From Clostridia bacterium (GTDB lineage: Bacteria > Bacillota > Clostridia > Lachnospirales > Lachnospiraceae), in assembly GCA_910574255.1 (NCBI GenBank), contig CAJTAK010000024.1, positions 1 to 35,504 on the forward strand: a stretch of 35,504 nt of DNA, in the 5' to 3' direction. Positions 1 through 6,703 of this stretch are shown here, piece after piece. The notes beneath the pieces are model-generated. The model was given only the letters and a program-made list of their open reading frames with translations, was not told where the DNA came from and did not search any database. Within the stretch, counting starts at the first letter, position 1. Each line of letters starts with the position of its first letter. The position numbers and the translations under genes were made by a program.

Positions 1-2
1 TT

Positions 3-545
3 GATAATTGGTTTTCAACTTTTAAGAAGCCCAATGACAAGCTTGCTACTTTATGCTCTTTTTCCTAGAGTCAAACGGAAAGAATTAACGTCGTTTACTA
101 TAAGAATCCGGCAATGATGGTAAAATTAGTTCTTTGCCGAAATGATTCTATTTGGGATATATATGTGGGTATGGAGGGAGTTGAGGCACTTAGTCATTTG
201 CCTGTCAAATATGAGAATCCGACAGAACTAGCACTGGAAGAATTTATTCCAATACATAAGTACAATAATGGGGAGCTAGTGCTTGATAAAATTGGCGGGC
301 TTACCATGCTGCCTGTGTTTAAAGGTTTTTTTTGGAGGGTAGGACTAAGCTTTCAGATAATATTTATCATTTTAGTTCTAAGTATAAGGGACAGGAAGAA
401 CATGGTAGCTTTTCTTCCTGTAGCAGCTCATGTTTTATTTTGTTTCATTGCATTAGGGTGGTCTTCGTATAGGTATTCATGGTGCATTTCTATAGTAATG
501 CCTGTTATTTTGCTAAATTACTTTTGTAAGAAGAATAGGATATGA
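3..545 (+). pseudogene. C-terminal remnant of a multi-pass membrane protein
   Basis: The frame is open from the window edge (beginning DNWFSTFKK) but is broken by an in-frame TAG at 66-68. It then continues without a convincing ribosome site to the stop at 543-545. The last ~80 residues hold three hydrophobic segments (around FQIIFIILVLSI, VAAHVLFCFIALGW and ISIVMPVILLNYF) and a short basic tail, KKNRI. This is the usual C-terminus of a polytopic glycosyltransferase or polysaccharide-biosynthesis membrane protein. The neighbouring MBOAT fragment supports a surface-polysaccharide context, but I do not recognise the family. The internal stop and the position beside other broken genes argue that it is no longer functional. 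The 5' part lies outside the window. Confidence 0.55.
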
Positions 546-592
546 ATGCTGCTTTATATTTCTTCAAAATAGATTTATAGAAAGGCTGGGCT

Positions 593-1399
593 ATGCTTTT
601 TAATTCATATATATTTGTTTTTCTTTTTTTGCCAGTATGTATTTAGGGATACTTCTCACTGAATCATTTGAGACAGAAAATGCTGGCATCTTGTTTTATT
701 TTAAGTATTATAATTTTTTACTTGAAAATATAAATGCAATATGGAAACAGGATTTGCCCTTAAAGACAATTCTACTGCCTCTTGGCGTCAGCTTTTTTAC
801 ATTTCAGCAGATTCCCTTTGTGATAGATACGTATAAGGGGGAAATACCGAATTATGGATTTATCAATTATGCTTCTTTTGTAACCTTCTTTCCACAACTG
901 ATAGCAGGCCCGATTGTAACTCATGATGAGCTGATTCCGAAGTTTATGGATGAATCTAAAAAATGATTTTCATGGGACAATTTCGCAGAGGGTATTTATA
1001 TATTTACCTTTGGCCTTTCTAAAAAAGTACTGCTGGCTGATACTTTTGGAAATGCTGCTAATTGGGGATTTTCTAATATATACCCCTTGGAGGTAATGGG
1101 GGCAATACGGACTTATGTGAATGTGATGGTTGTATTTCTTTTGAGTGGGTTATGGCATGGAGCAAATTGGACTTTTATCTTAGGGGGCCTGCCATGGTGT
1201 TTTCTCTGTAATAACACGGCGATATAAAACACGGATTGAAAGGTTGCATCCAGCATTAAACTGGCTTATCACATTTTCATTTATAAATGTCACCTGGGTG
1301 ATTTTTCTGGCTGGATTCTTGATACTGGCATTTTTACTGATTCTGGGTTTTGAAAATACATATGAAAAAATGAAGAAATTTGCACCCACAGTTGTATAA
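593..1399 (+). pseudogene. Decayed MBOAT-family O-acyltransferase (AlgI/DltB type)
   Basis: The first codons at 593 read MLFNSYIFVFLFLPVCI, the classic MBOAT N-terminus, and hit a stop at 644-646. An overlapping frame (637-966) gives the family segments LPLGVSFFTFQQIPFVIDTY and FFPQLIAGPIV. After another stop at 964-966 the same frame continues with GLSKKVLLADTFGNAANWGF. It then jumps straight to LLSGLWHGANWTF, which contains the conserved MBOAT histidine. The ~100-residue stretch that normally lies between these blocks is missing. A further frameshift near 1200 leads to a TRRYKTRIERLHPALNW segment and a final fragment ending at 1399. Intact members transfer acyl groups onto exported polysaccharide or teichoic acid. 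This copy has at least one internal deletion and several frame breaks, so it is inactive. Confidence 0.8.
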
Positions 1400-1910
1400 T
1401 GATGTGAAGTATATCTTTAATAAAGCAATTTTATTGAATGACACCTATTCTGTGTTTGAATATACAAAGGCAGGCAATAAAACAACAGATTTTGATTCCT
1501 ATAGTAATTGGAATGCATCTTATATTTTGGGGAAAGATGTGTTAGATGCTTTATATGCAAGATGCGAAAAATTAGATATAACAGCAAAGATGACAGATGA
1601 GGATTGTCGGAATTTACAGGAGAATTTAAATCAAAATGGAATGTTAAATAGACAGTTTGAATTAGAAAAAGAGGCTATTAAGACTTTATTAGCTTATGAC
1701 AATGTGTATTTGTTTGCCTTTTTAGATGAATATAATATGATTTGCGATTTGAATAATTATAAAGATGTAAGACATTATGGAGAAAATATAAATTCTCAAA
1801 TTCTTTTAAGGATGTGCCATAAGGAGCATTTGCTTATAGAGAATTATGAGGAATATTGTGATAATGTTTATAAATTTTATACAACTTATGATTATGACGC
1901 ACTCTTTTAA
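1380..1910 (+). pseudogene. C-terminal part of a probable MBOAT-partner protein (SGNH/DltD-like)
   Basis: A 176-residue frame ends in NINSQILLRMCHKEH and YKFYTTYDYDALF. A closing 'YxxNYDYDAIF'-type tail and a preceding D-x-x-H motif (DVRHY) resemble the C-terminus of the extracytoplasmic partner proteins that follow MBOAT genes in clostridia. There is no signal peptide or N-terminal membrane anchor, and the only start (TTG at 1380) falls inside the end of the MBOAT remnant with no ribosome site. I therefore read it as the 3' part of a larger gene fused to the MBOAT fragment by deletion. It could still be translated, but it would lack any export signal. The family assignment is from memory of motif style and is moderate at best. 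Confidence 0.45.
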
Positions 1911-2079
1911 CAAGAGCTTTTTGGGGAAGGAGTGGAGTTTGCAAGATTACCTAAGGCAGTTGTATGATGAATTCATCCTCAGATCTTGTTCCGTCTGGTT
2001 ATATCCTACAGGTATACCATAATTTATGTCCTTTTAGGGTAAAAAGATTAGGGACTCTTTTCCGGCAGAAGGGTTATAA

Positions 2080-2281
2080 ATGCTATTGGAGTTCAACAAA
2101 AGAGAAAAGGGAGGAATACCTGAAACTTCCCTTGATAAGTGTATTAAGGCTATACATAAGTGCAAGGTATATTTTGGGAGCATTGTTATACGGTATGGAA
2201 CATAGAAGTAAGCAGCAGAAAATCATTTACAGAGTTAGAGTATGATGAGACAATAAAAAATAAACTTCCAGTACTTGTATA
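2080..2281 (+). pseudogene. DUF4062-like remnant
   Basis: Two adjacent frames together read like the middle of a DUF4062 domain. The first, from 2080, gives LEFNKREKGG..SLDKCIKAIHKCKVYFGSIVIRYGT and then stops. A second frame, beginning about ten bases later, gives KSFTELEYDETIKNKLPVLV. The pattern 'C-x-x-x-I-x-x-C-x-x-Y-x-G-x-x-x-x-R-Y-G' followed by 'S-x-T-E-L-E-Y-x-x-A/T-I' is typical of DUF4062 proteins, which are often linked to defence or signalling NTPases. One frameshift and several stops make it non-functional. The longer frame at 1964-2245 over the same DNA has no family resemblance. Confidence 0.4.
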
Positions 2282-2461
2282 AGGAAAACGGCCGAATCAT
2301 CTGATGGAAAAGAGCCCTGTTCCATCATTGAAAAACATTTCTGTTATTTCTTTTCAGTGAAGAAATTATTCAAAATTCATATTTTTTTCTTAAATCCATA
2401 TATCATATTCCATATTTCGTTTTACTAAAAGATATGAGTAAAAACACACAAAAAAGATCTA

Positions 2462-2490
2462 TTGTGTCTATTCCGAAAATGAATTATAAT
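2462..2490 (+). promoter_or_regulatory. Sigma-A promoter for ychF
   Basis: TTGTGT (2462-2467) and TATAAT (2485-2490) are separated by 17 bp. They lie about 60 bp before the ychF start, which has an AAAGGAG ribosome site at 2532-2538. The 180 bp upstream are AT-rich and I see nothing else in them. Confidence 0.7.
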
Positions 2491-2549
2491 ATCATTGAAA
2501 TTTAGAAGAATGATATAAAAAAGAATAGAACAAAGGAGAATAGACCACT

Positions 2550-3647
2550 ATGAAACTAGGCATAGTAGGGCTCCCCAACGTGGGAAAAAGCACCCTTTTC
2601 AATTCACTGACCAAGGCAGGCGCGGAATCTGCCAATTACCCTTTTTGTACCATTGACCCCAATGTAGGCGTGGTGGCAGTGCCGGACGAGCGTCTGGGAC
2701 TTCTGGCGGCTCTGTACGATTCGGCCAAGATTACCCCTGCAGTTATTGAATTTGTGGACATTGCAGGTCTGGTAAAAGGAGCCTCCAAAGGAGAGGGGCT
2801 GGGCAATCAATTTCTGGCAAATATCCGTGAAGTGGATGCCATTGTTCATGTGGTTCGCTGCTTCGAGGATTCCAATGTAGTCCATGTGGATGGCAGTATA
2901 GCTCCCTTGCGTGATATTGAGACGATCAATCTGGAGCTGATTTTTTCCGATATTGAGATTCTGGAGCGGAGAATCTCCAAGACCGTTCGGGGAGCACGCA
3001 ATGATAAGACACTGGCAAAAGAGCTAGATCTTCTGGAACGTATCAAAGCATGGCTGGAAGAGGGAAAGATGGCAACAGGCTTTGAGATTGAGGATGAGGA
3101 CGAGCAGGAGTGGATGGCAGGATATAATCTCCTGACTGCCAAGCCGGTGATTTTTGCGGCAAATGTGGCAGAGGATGATCTGGCAGATGACGGAGCAGCT
3201 AACACATATGTACAGGAGGTACGCAGCTTTGCAGAGGAATATGGGAATGAAGTGTTTGTCATCTGTGCTCAGATAGAGCAGGAGATTGCGGAGCTGGATG
3301 ATGAGGAAAAGACCATGTTCCTGGAGGATTTGGGATTAAAGGAATCAGGACTTGAGAAGCTGATCCGTGCAAGCTACAGTCTTCTTGGCTTAATCAGCTA
3401 TCTGACAGCCGGAGAGACAGAGACCAGGGCATGGACAATTAAAAAGGGAACCAAGGCTCCTCAGGCGGCAGGAAAGATTCATTCTGACTTTGAGAGGGGA
3501 TTTATCCGGGCCGAGGTGGTGAACTATCAGGATCTCTTAGACTGCGGCTCTTATTCGGCCGCCAAGGAAAAGGGGCTGGTTGGACTGGAAGGCAAGGAGT
3601 ATGTAGTGAAGGATGGGGATGTAATTCTTTTCCGGTTTAATGTATAA
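2550..3647 (+). CDS. ychF: Redox-regulated ATPase YchF (Obg-like ATPase)
   Basis: YchF is a universally conserved P-loop NTPase that prefers ATP over GTP and associates with ribosomes and translation factors. The protein has 365 residues, the usual family length. The Walker A/G1 motif GLPNVGKS is at residues 7-14 and a DIAGLVKGAS G3 region lies near residue 70. The G4 position reads NVAE, not the GTP-specifying NKxD, which agrees with the known ATP preference of the family. A coiled-coil insertion occupies the middle (ILERRISKTVRG onward), and the C-terminal ~85 residues form the TGS domain ending KDGDVILFRFNV. The ATG at 2550 follows AAAGGAG. It is a single-gene transcription unit with its own promoter and terminator, and the sequence is intact. 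Confidence 0.97.
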   Translation: MKLGIVGLPNVGKSTLFNSLTKAGAESANYPFCTIDPNVGVVAVPDERLGLLAALYDSAKITPAVIEFVDIAGLVKGASKGEGLGNQFLANIREVDAIVHVVRCFEDSNVVHVDGSIAPLRDIETINLELIFSDIEILERRISKTVRGARNDKTLAKELDLLERIKAWLEEGKMATGFEIEDEDEQEWMAGYNLLTAKPVIFAANVAEDDLADDGAANTYVQEVRSFAEEYGNEVFVICAQIEQEIAELDDEEKTMFLEDLGLKESGLEKLIRASYSLLGLISYLTAGETETRAWTIKKGTKAPQAAGKIHSDFERGFIRAEVVNYQDLLDCGSYSAAKEKGLVGLEGKEYVVKDGDVILFRFNV

Positions 3648-3676
3648 TATACAGAGGATATTGTGATAGAAGAAAG

Positions 3677-3705
3677 GGGCAGAAAAGCATTTTCTGCCCT
3701 TTTTC
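3677..3705 (+). terminator. Intrinsic terminator after ychF
   Basis: A perfect 10-bp stem, GGGCAGAAAA (3677-3686) against TTTTCTGCCC (3690-3699), with a 3-nt loop, is followed by a T tract. Confidence 0.85.
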
Positions 3706-3750
3706 TGCATAGGCTGTAAACAGAATATAAAGCATTTGCGGAGGTGGCAA

Positions 3751-4383
3751 TTGCGAGAACTGATTATGGCCCTTATGGAACAATACGGCTATCCGGGTAT
3801 CTTCTTTCTGATTGCAGTGGAGAATATCTTTCCCCCTATTCCGTCAGAGATCATCCTGCCTTTCGGAGGTTTTTTGACTACATATACCAGGCTCTCCGTT
3901 TTTGGAGTGGTTTTTTATTCTACCTTAGGTTCTCTGGCAGGAGCCCTGGTTCTTTATGGTGTAGGATGGCTTCTTAATCGGGAGCGTCTGATGCGGCTGG
4001 TGGCAGGCCCGGTGGGAAAAGTGCTCTGTTTAAAGCCTGTGGATGTGGCAAAGGCAGATGACTGGTTTCTTAAGAAGGGGACAAAAACCGTATTTTTCTG
4101 CCGTTTTATCCCGATTGTACGCAGCTTGATTTCCATACCGGCCGGTATGAGCCGGATGCCTATGGGAAGCTTTCTGGCATATACCACAGCGGGAACCATT
4201 CTCTGGAATACGGCATTAGTCTCCTTAGGAGCCGTCTTAGGGGAATCGTGGGGGAGAATTGCTTATCTGGTGGGGGAATATTCCCATATTATGCTGATTG
4301 TAATCTCTATCAGCACTGTAAGCGGAATTATCTGGTTTTATCGGATGCGTCCAAGAGACGGCAGGCATACAAGCATAAAATAA
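3751..4383 (+). CDS. DedA-family membrane protein (SNARE-associated/VTT domain)
   Basis: DedA proteins are polytopic membrane proteins of the undecaprenyl-phosphate/lipid transporter superfamily, needed for membrane homeostasis. The sequence shows the family hallmarks: E-N-x-x-P-x-x-P-S-E (ENIFPPIPSE), G (LPFGGFL), and the basic motif FCRFIPIVRSLISIPAGMSRM, in which F-x-R-x-x-P-x-x-R is diagnostic. It has about five hydrophobic segments and a basic C-terminus. I chose the TTG at 3751 because GGAGG (3740-3744) sits 6 nt upstream, giving 210 residues; an earlier TTG at 3736 would overlap that site, and the ATG at 3766 is too far away. It has no operon partner, being flanked by the ychF terminator and by its own. 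Confidence 0.9.
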   Translation: MRELIMALMEQYGYPGIFFLIAVENIFPPIPSEIILPFGGFLTTYTRLSVFGVVFYSTLGSLAGALVLYGVGWLLNRERLMRLVAGPVGKVLCLKPVDVAKADDWFLKKGTKTVFFCRFIPIVRSLISIPAGMSRMPMGSFLAYTTAGTILWNTALVSLGAVLGESWGRIAYLVGEYSHIMLIVISISTVSGIIWFYRMRPRDGRHTSIK

Positions 4384-4471
4384 GGTTGAGCAGTTCCTGA
4401 CGATAGTACATTATACCAGAAACTGCCGCTGACAGAAAGCTGGCAGAAAAACATAAATCACAACTTAGAAA

Positions 4472-4534
4472 GAGGATTTCTATATCTAGGCATCATGTCA
4501 GATGCCGCCACAAGATATAGAAGTCCTCTTTTTT
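4472..4534 (+). terminator. Long hairpin terminator after the DedA gene
   Basis: GAGGATTTCTATATCT (4472-4487) pairs almost completely with AGATATAGAAGTCCTC (4513-4528), followed by seven Ts. The 26-nt loop contains its own short repeat. A second weaker hairpin (GCAGTT at 4390-4395 with AACTGC at 4421-4426) lies between the gene and this terminator. The 320-bp stretch 4384-4704 otherwise holds only these hairpins and the mraZ control region. Confidence 0.75.
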
Positions 4535-4580
4535 GGGGGAAATTTCTTAAAAATTCCTTTAAAATTACCTCCAAAAATGC

Positions 4581-4609
4581 TTGATTTTTGCAAAAAAGTG
4601 AGATACTAT
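4581..4609 (+). promoter_or_regulatory. Promoter of the mraZ division operon
   Basis: TTGATT (4581-4586), a 17-bp spacer and TACTAT (4604-4609) predict a start near 4616, immediately before the MraZ-box repeats. Confidence 0.65.
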
Positions 4610-4619
4610 TAATTCATAA

Positions 4620-4666
4620 GTGGTGAAAAGTGGTGGAAAGTGGTTTTTAGGTATAAAGTAGTGGAG
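4620..4666 (+). promoter_or_regulatory. MraZ operator repeats
   Basis: GTGG occurs at 4620, 4630 and 4640, exactly one helical turn apart, each preceded by A-rich sequence (AAGTGGTG, AAAGTGGTGG, AAAGTGGTTT). A fourth GTGGAG at 4661 is slightly out of phase. MraZ is known to bind short direct repeats of this kind in front of its own gene and to repress the operon. The repeats start just after the predicted transcription start, so binding would block promoter clearance. Confidence 0.8.
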
Positions 4667-4704
4667 AATCAAACCTAAAATAGAACGAAAGAGGGGTGAG
4701 CGCT

Positions 4705-5142
4705 ATGTTCCGCGGCGAATACAACCATTCGGTGGACACCAAGGGCAGGCTCATCATTCCTTCCAAGTTTCGGGAGCAGTTAGGGGAAGAATTTATTGTA
4801 ACCAGAGGACTGGACGGCTGTCTCTTTGTGTTTCCCATGAAAGAGTGGGAGGAATACGAGGAGAAGCTGAGGAAGCTTCCCACGACTAACAAGAACGCCC
4901 GTTCTTTCGTAAGATTTCTTACTGCAGGCGCCACTTCCTGCGAATTTGACAAGCAGGGGAGGATTCTGATTCCTGCAACCCTTCGCAAGTTTGCGGAGAT
5001 TGAGAAGGATGTAGTTCTGGCAGGACTTCTGAACCGGATCGAGATCTGGAGCGAGGAGAAGTGGAATCAGAATAACAATTACGAAGAGATTGATATGGAT
5101 GAGATTGCAGGTCAGTTGACAGATCTGGGGTTGGATATTTAA
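4705..5142 (+). CDS. mraZ: Transcriptional regulator MraZ
   Basis: MraZ is an AbrB-like double swapped-hairpin DNA-binding protein that controls the division and cell-wall (dcw) operon it heads. The 145-residue protein begins MFRGEYNHSVDTKGRLIIPS, the canonical first repeat with the DxKGR motif. The second repeat is CEFDKQGRILIPATLRKFA. The ATG at 4705 is preferred over the GTG at 4696 because the GAGGGG ribosome site (4691-4696) then has an 8-nt spacer and the protein starts at the conserved MFRGEY. The gene is 61 nt upstream of rsmH in the same transcript. Autoregulation through the repeats at 4620-4666 is expected. Confidence 0.96.
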   Translation: MFRGEYNHSVDTKGRLIIPSKFREQLGEEFIVTRGLDGCLFVFPMKEWEEYEEKLRKLPTTNKNARSFVRFLTAGATSCEFDKQGRILIPATLRKFAEIEKDVVLAGLLNRIEIWSEEKWNQNNNYEEIDMDEIAGQLTDLGLDI

Positions 5143-5203
5143 TTCGTTTGGCTTTGATGGACAAGCCTCATCCGGCAGCGGACGAGGCAGGCGGGAGGCT
5201 TAA

Positions 5204-6139
5204 ATGGAATTTGCACATGTGTCGGTTCTCTTAGAAGAGACTATTGAACAGCTGAATATTCAACCGGACGGGATCTATGTGGACGGGACCCTGGGCGGAG
5301 GCGGACACGCTTATGAGGTGTGTAAGCGTCTCGGGGAAAAGGGCAGGCTGATAGGAATCGATCAGGATGCCGATGCCATTAAGGCAGCAGGAGAGCGCCT
5401 TCGGGAGTTTGGAGATCAAGTTGCCATTGTCCGCAGCAATTACTGCAATATGCGTCAGGAATTACAGAAGCTTGGCATAGACAGAGTAGACGGAATTGTA
5501 CTGGATTTGGGGGTTTCCTCCTACCAGTTGGATTCTGCCGAGCGCGGTTTTACATATCGGGAAGATGCGCCTCTGGATATGCGGATGGATCAAAGGCAGC
5601 TAAGAACGGCAAGAGACATTGTGAACGGATATACGGAGCCGGAATTATTCCGCATCATTCGGGATTATGGCGAGGACAAGTTTGCAAAGAACATTGCCAA
5701 GCATATTGCGGCGGCCAGAGAGAAGAAACCCATCGAGACTACCGGAGAACTTACGGAGATTATCAGGGGCGCCATTCCTGCAAAGGTGCGCATGAACGGC
5801 GGCCATCCGGCGAAAAAGACCTTTCAGGCTATTCGGATAGAATTGAATGGAGAACTTGAAGTTCTGAAAAGTACATTGGATGATATGATCGATCTGCTGA
5901 AGCCGGGGGGGAGAATTTGTGTTATAACCTTCCATTCCCTGGAAGATCGGATTGTAAAGACCATTTTTAAGACAAATGAAAATCCCTGCACCTGCCCTTC
6001 TAATTTTCCTGTGTGTGTGTGTGGTAACAAACCGAAGGGCAGGTTAGCTGTTAAAAAGCCAATTGTTCCAAGTGAGGAGGAATTGATAAAAAATAAAAGA
6101 TCTAAGAGCTCAAAGCTTCGAGTTTTTGAGCGGATCTGA
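5204..6139 (+). CDS. rsmH: 16S rRNA (cytosine(1402)-N(4))-methyltransferase RsmH
   Basis: RsmH (MraW) uses S-adenosylmethionine to N4-methylate C1402 in the ribosomal P site. The 311-residue protein has the family N-terminus EFAHVSVLLEETIE, the SAM-binding glycine loop VDGTLGGGGHA, and the conserved DGIVLDLGVSSYQLD, RGFTYREDAPLDMRMD and FHSLEDRIVK blocks. A Cys-containing stretch (CTCPSNFPVCVCG) precedes the lysine-rich C-terminus, as is common in Firmicutes. GGGAGG lies before the ATG. The gene follows mraZ and precedes the ftsL-like gene by 20 nt, the standard dcw order. Confidence 0.97.
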   Translation: MEFAHVSVLLEETIEQLNIQPDGIYVDGTLGGGGHAYEVCKRLGEKGRLIGIDQDADAIKAAGERLREFGDQVAIVRSNYCNMRQELQKLGIDRVDGIVLDLGVSSYQLDSAERGFTYREDAPLDMRMDQRQLRTARDIVNGYTEPELFRIIRDYGEDKFAKNIAKHIAAAREKKPIETTGELTEIIRGAIPAKVRMNGGHPAKKTFQAIRIELNGELEVLKSTLDDMIDLLKPGGRICVITFHSLEDRIVKTIFKTNENPCTCPSNFPVCVCGNKPKGRLAVKKPIVPSEEELIKNKRSKSSKLRVFERI

Positions 6140-6159
6140 GTGAGAATTGTGAGAAGCAA

Positions 6160-6699
6160 ATGGCAGAAATTAGAAGCATGTATACAGACAAAAGAAAAGC
6201 TTCCAATAAAAGCAGACAGACTTATGTTAATGGCACAGCAGCCCGTAAGCTTCAAGTTGTAGAAGAGCCAAGAAAAGGTTCCAGAGACAGGCAGGCGCAT
6301 CGCCCCCGGGTACATCATTACAGACGGGAAAAGGTGCGGTATCTAAGCATTGGATATTCCCTGTTTCTGACCGCTGCATCAATAGTAGCCCTTTGGGTAT
6401 GTGCTGGTTATCTACAGCTTCAGGCGGATAATTCGGCCAGAATGAAAAACATTGCAGCATTGGAAGCACAACTGTCAGAGCTGAAAGCAGAAAATGATGA
6501 TGAATACAACCGGGTCACTTCCTCCGTGGATCTGGAGGAGATTCGGGAAATTGCGATCAATGAGTTGGGCATGGTATATGCGGGAGCTGATCAGGTGATA
6601 CTGTATGACGGCCAGGGCAGTGACTATGTAAGACAATATGGAGAGATTCCCAAGGCAGACAATGGACTGAAGGGGATTCTTGGTTCCAAAGACAGGTGA
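6160..6699 (+). CDS. ftsL: FtsL-like septum formation protein
   Basis: This is a 179-residue bitopic membrane protein with a long basic cytoplasmic N-terminus (~65 residues rich in K and R). One membrane segment (YSLFLTAASIVALWVCAGYL) is followed by an extracytoplasmic coiled coil (QADNSARMKNIAALEAQLSE). Size, topology and place between rsmH and the PBP gene identify it as the FtsL position of the dcw cluster. The sequence itself is poorly conserved, as is usual for FtsL, which with FtsB/DivIC activates septal peptidoglycan synthesis. The C-terminal 60 residues (ELGMVYAGADQVILYDGQ) fit the 'LGM-x-x-A/P' end motif of FtsL/DivIC proteins. The stop is only four bases before the chosen start of the PBP gene, indicating translational coupling. 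Confidence 0.8.
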   Translation: MAEIRSMYTDKRKASNKSRQTYVNGTAARKLQVVEEPRKGSRDRQAHRPRVHHYRREKVRYLSIGYSLFLTAASIVALWVCAGYLQLQADNSARMKNIAALEAQLSELKAENDDEYNRVTSSVDLEEIREIAINELGMVYAGADQVILYDGQGSDYVRQYGEIPKADNGLKGILGSKDR

Positions 6700-6703
6700 G
6701 AAT

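Noticed and set aside
1964..2245. 93-codon + frame
   Set aside because: It overlaps the DUF4062-like remnant in a different frame and shows no conserved pattern.
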